From JBFWMG01 sp050251715 (GTDB taxonomy: Bacteria > Desulfobacterota > Desulfovibrionia > Desulfovibrionales > Desulfovibrionaceae), in assembly GCA_050251715.1 (NCBI GenBank), contig JBFWMG010000026.1:1-53989 (forward strand): DNA of 53,989 bases, in the 5' to 3' direction. A program made the translations under genes and the position numbers. This document shows, in pieces, positions 15,759 to 22,393 of this stretch (position 1 is the stretch's first letter; every line of letters starts with the position of its first letter). The notes below the pieces were generated by a model that saw nothing but the letters and a program-made list of their open reading frames with translations, did not search any database and was not told where the DNA came from.

Positions 15759-16805
15759 ATGAAGTTGCGTATGGTGTTGTTACCGATTCTACTGCTCGCC
15801 GCGCTCGTGGCTTTTGGTTGCAGCGGCGGCGAGGAAACCAAATCGGCGGCCAAGGATGAAGCGAAGAGCGCCGCCAAAGTGGAAAAACCCATTATCATCA
15901 AATTCTCCCACGTTGTGGCCGAGAATACCCCCAAGGGCCAGATGGCCAACAAGTTCAAGGAATTGGTTGACCAGCGCCTGGGCGGCAAGGTTGTTGTCGA
16001 GGTGTATCCCAACTCGCAGCTGTTCAATGACGACAAGGTGCTGGACGCCATGCTGCTCGGCGACGTGCAACTCGCCGCGCCCGCCCTGTCCAAGTTCCAG
16101 AAGTACACCCCGGTTCTCCAGATCTTCGACCTGCCGTTCCTGTTCAAGGACATGGGCGCGGTGGAACGTTTCCAGAAGGGGCCCGTGGGCCAGAAGATGC
16201 TTCATTCCATGGAAGACAAGGGCTTTTTGGGCCTCGCCTATCTGCATAACGGCCTGAAGCAGATTTCGTCCCACGATCCGCTGCGCGTTCCCGCCGACGC
16301 GGTCGGCAAGAAGTTCCGCATCATGACCTCCGACGTGCTGGCCGCCCAGTACGAGGCCGTGGGCGGCATTCCGCTGAAAAAGCCCTTCTCCGAAGTGTTC
16401 ACCCTGTTGCAGACCAACGCCATCGACGGCCAGGAAAACACCTGGTCCAACATCTATTCCAAGAAGTTCTACGAAGTGCAGGGATACATCAGCGAAGCCA
16501 ACATCGGCCTGCTCGACTATCTCATCGTGACCTCCGCCTCCTTCTGGAACGGCCTGCCCGACGACATCCGCGCCCAGGTCAAGGCGTGCCTGGACGAGGC
16601 GACCGAGTATGGCAACAAGATCTCCGACGACTACGCCCTGGGCGACAAGAAGAAGATCGAGGAATCCGGCCGGACCACGATCATCGAGCTCACCGATGCC
16701 GAGCGGCAGCAGTGGGTCGACGCCATGAAGCCGGTTTGGGAAAAGTTCGCGGACGAGGTCGGCAGGGATAACCTCGACGCGGCCATTGCCTCGAACACCC
16801 CGTAG
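15759..16805 (+). CDS. dctP: TRAP transporter substrate-binding lipoprotein, DctP family
   Basis: A 348-residue periplasmic solute receptor. It has a lipoprotein leader (AFGC, Cys about 21), a short Lys/Ala-rich tether, then the DctP fold: IIIKFSHVVAENTPKGQMA, FKELVDQRLGGKVVVEVYPN, the GDVQLAAPALS ligand loop, RIMTSDVLAAQYEAVGGIP with the conserved Arg that contacts a carboxylate, and AIDGQENTWSNIY. C4-dicarboxylate or related organic-acid binding is inferred from the family; the ligand cannot be fixed. It is first in a dctPQM operon. AGGAGG stands seven nt before the ATG. Confidence 0.93.
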   Translation: MKLRMVLLPILLLAALVAFGCSGGEETKSAAKDEAKSAAKVEKPIIIKFSHVVAENTPKGQMANKFKELVDQRLGGKVVVEVYPNSQLFNDDKVLDAMLLGDVQLAAPALSKFQKYTPVLQIFDLPFLFKDMGAVERFQKGPVGQKMLHSMEDKGFLGLAYLHNGLKQISSHDPLRVPADAVGKKFRIMTSDVLAAQYEAVGGIPLKKPFSEVFTLLQTNAIDGQENTWSNIYSKKFYEVQGYISEANIGLLDYLIVTSASFWNGLPDDIRAQVKACLDEATEYGNKISDDYALGDKKKIEESGRTTIIELTDAERQQWVDAMKPVWEKFADEVGRDNLDAAIASNTP

Positions 16806-16826
16806 CCTGGACCTTACGCTAGCTCC

Positions 16827-17396
16827 ATGCTGCGATTTATCAACAAGCTGGAGGAGGGAATCATTTCCCTCCTCCTGGCTTCCATGACGTTGTTGGTGTT
16901 TGTCGAAGTGCTGCTGCGGTTCGTGTTCTCCACGGGCCTGCTCTGGGCGCAGGAGTTGACCCTGCTTCTCTCCGCCTGGATGGTTCTGTTCGGCGCTTCG
17001 TATGGCATCAAGGTCGGATCCCACATCGGGGTGGACGCTGCGGTGCGGCTTTTGTCCCCCGCGTGGCGCCGCATTGTCGGCGTCCTCTCGGTGGCGTTGT
17101 GCCTCGTTTACTGTGGCCTGTTTCTCAACGGGTCGTGGGGTTATCTCTCCAAACTCTATTCCATCCACATTATGCTGGAGGACGTGCCCCTGCCCAAGTG
17201 GTTCGCCTACAGCATCCTCATCTATGGCCTGGTCATGATAACGGTGCGCCTGGTTATTCTGGGCGTGGGCATTATTCAGGGCAAGGCCGAAGGGTTCAAA
17301 CACCTGGACGAGGCCAAGGAGAGCATGCATCTCATCGAGGAGACCAAGAAACACAGTGAGTCGTTCAGCGGCGGGATGGGAGGTGACAGGTCATGA
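16827..17396 (+). CDS. dctQ: TRAP transporter small permease, DctQ family
   Basis: A 189-residue protein with four hydrophobic segments, typical of DctQ: LLASMTLLVFVEVLLRFVF, the ELTLLLSAWMVLFGASYGI segment with the conserved Glu-Leu, a third around VALCLVYCGLFL and a fourth around ILIYGLVMITVRLVIL. It follows dctP by 21 nt and overlaps dctM by four nt (ATGA), so translation is coupled. The C-terminal 30 residues are hydrophilic and cytosolic. Confidence 0.92.
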   Translation: MLRFINKLEEGIISLLLASMTLLVFVEVLLRFVFSTGLLWAQELTLLLSAWMVLFGASYGIKVGSHIGVDAAVRLLSPAWRRIVGVLSVALCLVYCGLFLNGSWGYLSKLYSIHIMLEDVPLPKWFAYSILIYGLVMITVRLVILGVGIIQGKAEGFKHLDEAKESMHLIEETKKHSESFSGGMGGDRS

Positions 17397-18808
17397 CAAC
17401 CGTCGCCCTCTTCACCCTCCTGTTCCTGTGTCTGCTCACCGGCATGCCCATTGCGTTCGGGCTGGGGTTGGCCAGCATCTCGACCATCCTCTTCTTCTCA
17501 CCCGACTCCCAGGCGTCCATTGCGCTCAAACTCTTTGACTCGCTCTCCGAGCACTACACGCTGCTGGCCATTCCCTTCTTCATCCTGTCCTCGTCGTTCC
17601 TGTCCACGGGCGGCGTGGCCAACCGGCTCATCCGGTTCGCCATCGACTGCGTGGGGCATGTGCGGGGCGGCCTGGCCATGGCCTCGGTCCTGGCCTGCAT
17701 GCTCTTTGCCGCCGTGTCCGGATCATCTCCGGCCACAGTGGCGGCCATCGGCTCCATCGTCATCGCGGGCATGGTCAAGGCGGGCTATCCCGAGGAAATG
17801 GCCGCGGGCGTCATCTGTAACGCGGGCACGCTCGGCATCCTCATCCCGCCGTCCATCGTCATGCTCGTGTACGCGGCGGCCACCGAGGAATCGGCGGCGC
17901 GCCTGTTCATGGCTGGGTTCCTTCCCGGCATCATGATGGGCTCCATGCTCATGCTCGCCATCTACGTCGTGGCGCGGATCAAGAACCTGCCCGCCCAGCC
18001 CTGGCCAGGGTTCGGCAGCCTGTTCAAGAACGGATTGAGTGCGCTGGGTGGGCTCATGCTCATCATCATCGTGCTCGGCTCCATCTACGGCGGCATCGCC
18101 AGCCCCACCGAGGCGGCTGCTGTTTCCGCCGTGTACGCCTACGTCATCGCGGTGTTCATATACCGCGACATGGGGCCGCTCAAGGGCGTGCCCTGGGTGC
18201 GGCGGGGCGAGAACTGGGGCGCGGCGTTTGCGCGCAACATGGGGCAGATGGCCTCGGCGCTTCCCAAGTCCGTGGTGGATCCGGAAGTGCGCAAGGCCGT
18301 GCTCGACGCCTCCAAGGTCAGCATCATGCTGCTGTTCATCATCGCCAACGCCATGCTGTTCGCCCATGTGCTGACCACGGAACGCATCCCGCACATGATT
18401 ACCGCGCAGATCATGGATTGGGGGCTGCCTTCGTGGGGCTTCCTCATCGTGGTCAACCTGCTGCTGCTCGCGGCGGGCAACTTCATGGAACCCTCGGCCA
18501 TTCTGCTCATCATGGCCCCGATCCTGTTCCCCATCGCCAAGACGCTGGGCATCGACCCCATCCACCTTGGCGTCATCATGGTGGTTAACATGGAAATCGG
18601 CATGATAACCCCGCCCGTGGGGCTCAACCTGTTCGTGACCTCGGGCATAACGGGGCACAACATCATGTGGGTGCTGCGCGCGGCCTTGCCGTGGCTGCTC
18701 ATTTTGTTGCTGTTCCTCGTCATCATCACCTATGTGCCGTCCATTTCCCTGTTCCTTCCGGAGTACATCGATTACCTGAAGGGGTTGGGACCGGCGCCGT
18801 GGGGCTAG
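17393..18808 (+). CDS. dctM: TRAP transporter large permease, DctM family
   Basis: A 471-residue multi-span (about 12-13 segments) sodium-coupled permease. Family motifs seen are GMPIAFGLGLAS near the start, SGSSPATVAAIGSI, GTLGILIPPSIVMLVYAA, YGGIASPTEAAAVSAVYA and GMITPPVGLNLFV. There is a hydrophilic insertion about 255-300 (GVPWVRRGENWGAAFARNMG) not present in short homologues. Its stop codon TAG (18806-18808) is also the first three bases of the first copy of the multi-hairpin repeat family. Confidence 0.93.
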   Translation: MTTVALFTLLFLCLLTGMPIAFGLGLASISTILFFSPDSQASIALKLFDSLSEHYTLLAIPFFILSSSFLSTGGVANRLIRFAIDCVGHVRGGLAMASVLACMLFAAVSGSSPATVAAIGSIVIAGMVKAGYPEEMAAGVICNAGTLGILIPPSIVMLVYAAATEESAARLFMAGFLPGIMMGSMLMLAIYVVARIKNLPAQPWPGFGSLFKNGLSALGGLMLIIIVLGSIYGGIASPTEAAAVSAVYAYVIAVFIYRDMGPLKGVPWVRRGENWGAAFARNMGQMASALPKSVVDPEVRKAVLDASKVSIMLLFIIANAMLFAHVLTTERIPHMITAQIMDWGLPSWGFLIVVNLLLLAAGNFMEPSAILLIMAPILFPIAKTLGIDPIHLGVIMVVNMEIGMITPPVGLNLFVTSGITGHNIMWVLRAALPWLLILLLFLVIITYVPSISLFLPEYIDYLKGLGPAPWG

Positions 18809-18915
18809 AGCATTTTACCCTTGAAAGGGTTTAGATGCTCTTGTGCATTTCCCTGAAACAAGGGGACATTGTTTCAGGGGCGAGTCTTGTTTCAAGACTT
18901 AACTGCGCTAGCGCA
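18806..18915 (+). repeat. Multi-hairpin repeat family 1, copy A1
   Basis: It begins on the dctM stop codon with TAGAGCATTTTA. Hairpin 1 (18808-18840) pairs GAGCAT with ATGCTC and ACCC with GGGT. Hairpin 2 (18851-18879) is a perfect 11-bp stem of CCCTGAAACAA with TTGTTTCAGGG. A third small hairpin, AGTCTTG/CAAGACT, follows. The copy ends at the palindrome TGCGCTAGCGCA (18904-18915), which it shares with inverted copy A2. Copies B and C have the same order of elements. Confidence 0.8.
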
Positions 18916-19011
18916 TTTGGCATTGAAACAATGCGACGATTTGAAATAATGAAGCATTGTTGCAACAAAAGGCATGCGAGCATCTCATCTTTTTGAAAGG
19001 TAGGATGCTTT
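18904..19011 (-). repeat. Multi-hairpin repeat family 1, copy A2 (inverted)
   Basis: Read on the minus strand from 19011, it has the family order: an imperfect first hairpin ending AGATGCTC, then GTTGCAACAATG-CTT-CATTATTTCAAA, then CGCATTGTTTCAATG, then the CGCTAGCG end. It is joined tail-to-tail with A1 at the shared palindrome. No minus-strand gene stop abuts its head. Confidence 0.75.
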
Positions 19012-19031
19012 GACAACCAACGGACGATTCG

Positions 19032-19063
19032 GCCCCCTGTCTTTCGGCAGGGGGCATTTTTTT
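19032..19063 (+). terminator. Terminator of the TRAP operon
   Basis: GCCCCCTG (19032-19039) pairs with CAGGGGGC (19048-19055), followed by ATTTTTTT. It lies just beyond the A1/A2 repeat pair. Confidence 0.88.
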
Positions 19064-19217
19064 GGTGGAAGGAGTGGGGGGCTGGCGCGGCGCCGCAGGG
19101 TGCATCCGAGAGCATTCGCCGGGCAAGGCGCGCGGTTTCACGGCGCGGCGGGCTTGAGTAGGGCGGGGGAGTGCCGTATGGATCGGGCAGCGGCGACTGG
19201 CCGCCAAGAAGGATTTC

Positions 19218-20159
19218 ATGACGCACCATGCCTACCTGATGATAGTGGCCGCCGTGGCCTTGGATCTGCTTGCGGGCGACCCGCCCCATGTACCGCATCC
19301 CGTGCGGGGCGTGGGGTGGCTGCTGGACGGGTTGGAACGCGCGGCGCGCCGTTTTCCCGGCCATCTGCGCCTGGCCGGAGTGGTGTGCGTGGCCGTGGCG
19401 GCGGGCGCGAGCGGTGGGGCGGCTTTTGGGCTGGCGGCGCTGCCCGTGGTGGGCTGGGCGTGCGCCCTGTACCTGGCCTATGCGGGCCTGGCGCTGGGGT
19501 GCCTGCGCCGCGAGTGCGGCCACGTGGCCGCGCTGCTGGAGGCGGACGACCTGACCGGTGCGCGCGCGGGGCTGGCCATGCTGGTCAGCCGCGACACGTC
19601 CGCCCTGGACCGCGACGGCGTGGCCCGTGCCCTGGCCGAGACCCTGGCCGAGAATTTTACGGACGGGTTCGTGGCGCCGCTCTTTTGGCTGGTGGTGGGC
19701 GGCCCGGCGGGCATGTGGGCCTACAAGGCGGTGTCCACCATGGATTCCATGTGGGGGTACAAGACGGACACGTGGCGTGCGCTGGGCTGGGCCGGGGCGC
19801 GGTGCGACGACGCGCTGGCCTGGATTCCGGCCCGGTTGGCCGCCTGCGCCCTGCTGTGCGCCGGATGGACGCTCGGGGTGCGCGTGCCGGGCGGGCTGGG
19901 GGCCGTGGCCGCGCATGCGCGGCGCATGGAAAGCCCCAACGCGGGATGGAGCATGGCCGCCGCCGCCTGGTTGTGCGGTGCGGCCATGGGCGGTCCCGCA
20001 GTCTATTTTGGCCAGGTGAAGCACAAGCCGGTGCTTGGCGCCTCCGGCGGCGGCGTGTGGGACGGGCCGCGCCTGGCGCTGCTGGACACGTTGGTGTTGC
20101 GCGCGGGCGTGGGGTGTGCGCTGCTGCTGCCGTTGCCTCTTGTGTGGCTCGTGCCGTGA
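19218..20159 (+). CDS. cbiB: Adenosylcobinamide-phosphate synthase CbiB/CobD
   Basis: A 313-residue integral membrane enzyme of adenosylcobalamin synthesis. It attaches the aminopropanol arm to adenosylcobyric acid. Family motifs are ALDLLAGDPPHVPHPVRGVG at the start, LVSRDTSALDRDGVARA, ENFTDGFVAPLFW, YKAVSTMDSMWGYKT, DDALAWIPARL and ESPNAGWSMAA. The start at 19218 has AAGGA six nt upstream. No other cobalamin gene is adjacent and I find no cobalamin riboswitch in the upstream 150 bp. Confidence 0.93.
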   Translation: MTHHAYLMIVAAVALDLLAGDPPHVPHPVRGVGWLLDGLERAARRFPGHLRLAGVVCVAVAAGASGGAAFGLAALPVVGWACALYLAYAGLALGCLRRECGHVAALLEADDLTGARAGLAMLVSRDTSALDRDGVARALAETLAENFTDGFVAPLFWLVVGGPAGMWAYKAVSTMDSMWGYKTDTWRALGWAGARCDDALAWIPARLAACALLCAGWTLGVRVPGGLGAVAAHARRMESPNAGWSMAAAAWLCGAAMGGPAVYFGQVKHKPVLGASGGGVWDGPRLALLDTLVLRAGVGCALLLPLPLVWLVP

Positions 20160-20254
20160 TGTCTTTCTTTCTCCCTCCGCCTCGACTTCTGCCAATAATG
20201 TAAAACAGCCTCTCTTCTCCTGTGCGGCAACAACACGCGCAAGGGGCGATATCG

Positions 20255-20308
20255 AGCGCTTTCCATGCCTGGGCCGGTGATCCGGCAGGGAGAAGTGCTC
20301 TCTTTTTT
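20255..20308 (+). terminator. Terminator of cbiB
   Basis: A long imperfect hairpin (20255-20299; outer AGCGCTT with GAAGTGCT, inner CCGG-TGAT-CCGG) is followed by TCTTTTTT. It is about 95 nt past the cbiB stop. Confidence 0.7.
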
Positions 20309-20458
20309 GTGTTCTTCACGTCGAATCGATGCAAATTTGTGGCATAATGTTTACATTTCTGTTTTCTACTCCGATAAATATTTGCTAATTTTGTAATTCA
20401 GAAAATAATGTAAAAATGTAACATGTTAGAATTATTGATACATGGCGCCAGAGGGCTT

Positions 20459-20475
20459 TTGGTACGCTCCTTGCC
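20459..20475 (+). promoter_or_regulatory. Sigma-54 (-24/-12) promoter of amt
   Basis: TTGGTACG-CTCC-TTGCC closely matches the RpoN consensus YTGGCACG-N4-TTGCW, with the invariant GG (20461-20462) and GC (20473-20474) 10 nt apart. It lies about 110 nt before the amt start, behind an AT-rich stretch (20330-20445) suited to activator or bending-protein sites. Nitrogen control of the amt-PII operon is a normal use of sigma-54. Confidence 0.82.
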
Positions 20476-20583
20476 TAATACCCCGGAAACAGGACATATG
20501 CCCGCAACTTGGCAAGGTCATCCGTTGGCATCCGATGCGTCCACCACAATCCGGCACTTCCGGCGTTCCGAAGGAGAGAGTTC

Positions 20584-21798
20584 ATGAACATGGCTGATAA
20601 TGCCTTCATCCTCATCTGCGCCGCCCTGGTCATGTTCATGACCCCAGGGCTGGCCCTCTTTTACAGCGGCCTCGCGCGCAGCAAAAACGTTCTCGGCACC
20701 ATGATGCACAGTTTTGTCCTGCTCGGCGTGGTCACCGTTGTCTGGGTGATCGCAGGCTACTCCCTCTCGTTCGGTCCCGACCACGGCGGCATCATCGGCG
20801 GCCTGGACTACCTGTTCCTGAACGGCGTGGGCATGGAAGCCGGGCCGGTGGACAACCTGCCCCACCTCACCTTCATGATCTTCCAGTGCATGTTCGCGGT
20901 TATCACCCCCGCGCTCATCTCCGGCGCGTTCGCCGAGCGCATCAAGTTCGGCTCCTTTGTCCTGTTCACCGTACTCTGGGTGCTGTTCGTGTACGCCCCC
21001 ATGTGCCACTGGGTGTGGGGCGGCGGCTGGATGAGCACGCTGCTCGGCATCGGCGCCCTGGACTTCGCGGGCGGCGCGGTGGTGCATATGAGCTCCGCCG
21101 CCGCAGCCCTGGCCGCCGCCGTGGTCATCGGCCCGCGCCGGGGCTATGGCCGCCAGTCCTTCATCCCGCATAACCTGACCCTCACCATCACCGGCGCGGG
21201 CATCCTCTGGTTCGGCTGGTTCGGCTTCAACGCCGGTTCGGCCCTGGCCGCCAACGGCGCGGCCGCCAATGCCTTTGTGACCACCCATCTGGCCGCCGCC
21301 GCCGCCGTGCTGGGGTGGCTCGCCATCGAGCGCTTCCATGCCGGACACGCCACCACCCTGGGCGCGGCCTCGGGCGCATTGGCCGGACTCGTGGCCATCA
21401 CCCCGGCCGCCGGGTTCGTCACCCCCATGGGCGCGCTGGTCATCGGCTTTCTGGCCGGTCCCATCTGCTACGGCGGCGTGCTTATCAAGGGCGTGTTCAA
21501 GTACGACGACGCCCTGGACGTGGTGGGCGTGCACGGCTTTGGCGGCACCTGGGGCGCGTTGGCCACGGGTTTGTTCGCCGTGGAAGCCGTGGGCGGCCGC
21601 AACGGCCTGTTCTATGGCAACGCCTCCCAGTTGTGGGTACAATTCCTGTCCGTGGTGGCCACCTGGCTCTTCTGCTTTACCGCGAGCCTCATCCTGTTCA
21701 AGGCCGTGGACATGGTCATGGGCCTGCGTGTCTCCCCGGAAGACGAGTCCAAGGGGCTGGACATTTCGCAGCACAGCGAGGTGGGGTACCAGATCTAG
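20584..21798 (+). CDS. amt: Ammonium transporter Amt
   Basis: A 404-residue, 11-span Amt channel. Motifs: ALVMFMTPGLALFYSGLARS at the N-terminus, FAERIKFGSFVLFTVLW, PMCHWVWGGGW, GGAVVHMSSAAAALAAA with the first pore His, WFGWFGFNAGSAL and DVVGVHGFGGTWGALATG with the second pore His. No cleavable signal is seen: the first segment itself is a span. The ATG at 20584 has GGAGAGAG upstream; MADN at 20590 is a near alternative. A PII gene follows 100 nt later and a sigma-54 promoter precedes. Confidence 0.95.
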   Translation: MNMADNAFILICAALVMFMTPGLALFYSGLARSKNVLGTMMHSFVLLGVVTVVWVIAGYSLSFGPDHGGIIGGLDYLFLNGVGMEAGPVDNLPHLTFMIFQCMFAVITPALISGAFAERIKFGSFVLFTVLWVLFVYAPMCHWVWGGGWMSTLLGIGALDFAGGAVVHMSSAAAALAAAVVIGPRRGYGRQSFIPHNLTLTITGAGILWFGWFGFNAGSALAANGAAANAFVTTHLAAAAAVLGWLAIERFHAGHATTLGAASGALAGLVAITPAAGFVTPMGALVIGFLAGPICYGGVLIKGVFKYDDALDVVGVHGFGGTWGALATGLFAVEAVGGRNGLFYGNASQLWVQFLSVVATWLFCFTASLILFKAVDMVMGLRVSPEDESKGLDISQHSEVGYQI

Positions 21799-21898
21799 GC
21801 GTCTTGCTGTTCCGGCTAGCGGCTGATACTGTCACAAGCACGTCGCGGGGGCGGTCCAAAAGGGCCGCCGATCCGCATAAGACATAAAGGGGAAGACC

Positions 21899-22237
21899 AT
21901 GCGGAAGCTCGAAATCATCGTCAGGCCGTTCAAGGTGGATGACGTGAAAGAGGCTTTGACGGCCCTGGACATCAAGGGCATGAGTGTCGTGGATATCAAG
22001 GGATTTGGGCGTCAGCGCGGCCACAAGGAAGTGTATCGCGGCGCTGAATACCAGGTGGATTTCGTGGCCAAGTCAAAGATCGAGGTGGTTGTGGAGGCCT
22101 CCCAGGTCAAGACGGTGCTGGACGCCGTGGTGCAATCGGCCCGCACCGGCCAGGTGGGCGACGGCAAGATATTCATTCTCCCCGTGGAGGACGTGGTCCG
22201 CATCCGCACCGGCGAAACCGGCCAGGACGCCATTTAG
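21899..22237 (+). CDS. glnB: Nitrogen regulatory protein PII (GlnB/GlnK)
   Basis: A 112-residue PII protein of standard length. The T-loop has RGAEYQVDF with the uridylylation target Tyr51. The B-loop/C-loop signature TGQVGDGKIFILPVEDVVRIRTGE is complete. Placement next to amt suggests a GlnK-type role: reversible blockage of the channel at high nitrogen. GlnB and GlnK cannot be told apart from sequence alone. AAGGGGAAG lies before the ATG. The stop TAG (22235-22237) coincides with the first bases of repeat copy B. Confidence 0.95.
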   Translation: MRKLEIIVRPFKVDDVKEALTALDIKGMSVVDIKGFGRQRGHKEVYRGAEYQVDFVAKSKIEVVVEASQVKTVLDAVVQSARTGQVGDGKIFILPVEDVVRIRTGETGQDAI

Positions 22238-22343
22238 AGCATCTTAACTTTGAAAAAGTTTAGATGCTCTTATGCATTTTGTTGAAATAATGCTTCATTA
22301 TTTCAACTATTCGCATTGTTTCAATGTTAAAATGCGCTAGCGC
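22235..22343 (+). repeat. Multi-hairpin repeat family 1, copy B
   Basis: It begins on the PII stop codon (TAGAGCATCTTA). Hairpin 1 spans 22237-22269 (GAGCATCT with AGATGCTC, plus AACTT with AAGTT). Hairpin 2 is a perfect 12-bp stem, GTTGAAATAATG (22281-22292) with CATTATTTCAAC (22296-22307), loop CTT. Then come CGCATTGTTTCAATG and the terminal CGCTAGCG. It separates PII from glnD. Confidence 0.85.
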
Positions 22344-22393
22344 CCCGCGCGGGCGGCAGAGAGGGCGGCTCCATCCGGCCCGCCACGGCATGT

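Noticed and set aside
19063..19217. Cobalamin riboswitch before cbiB
   Set aside because: I looked for the B12-box and the conserved core and did not find them.
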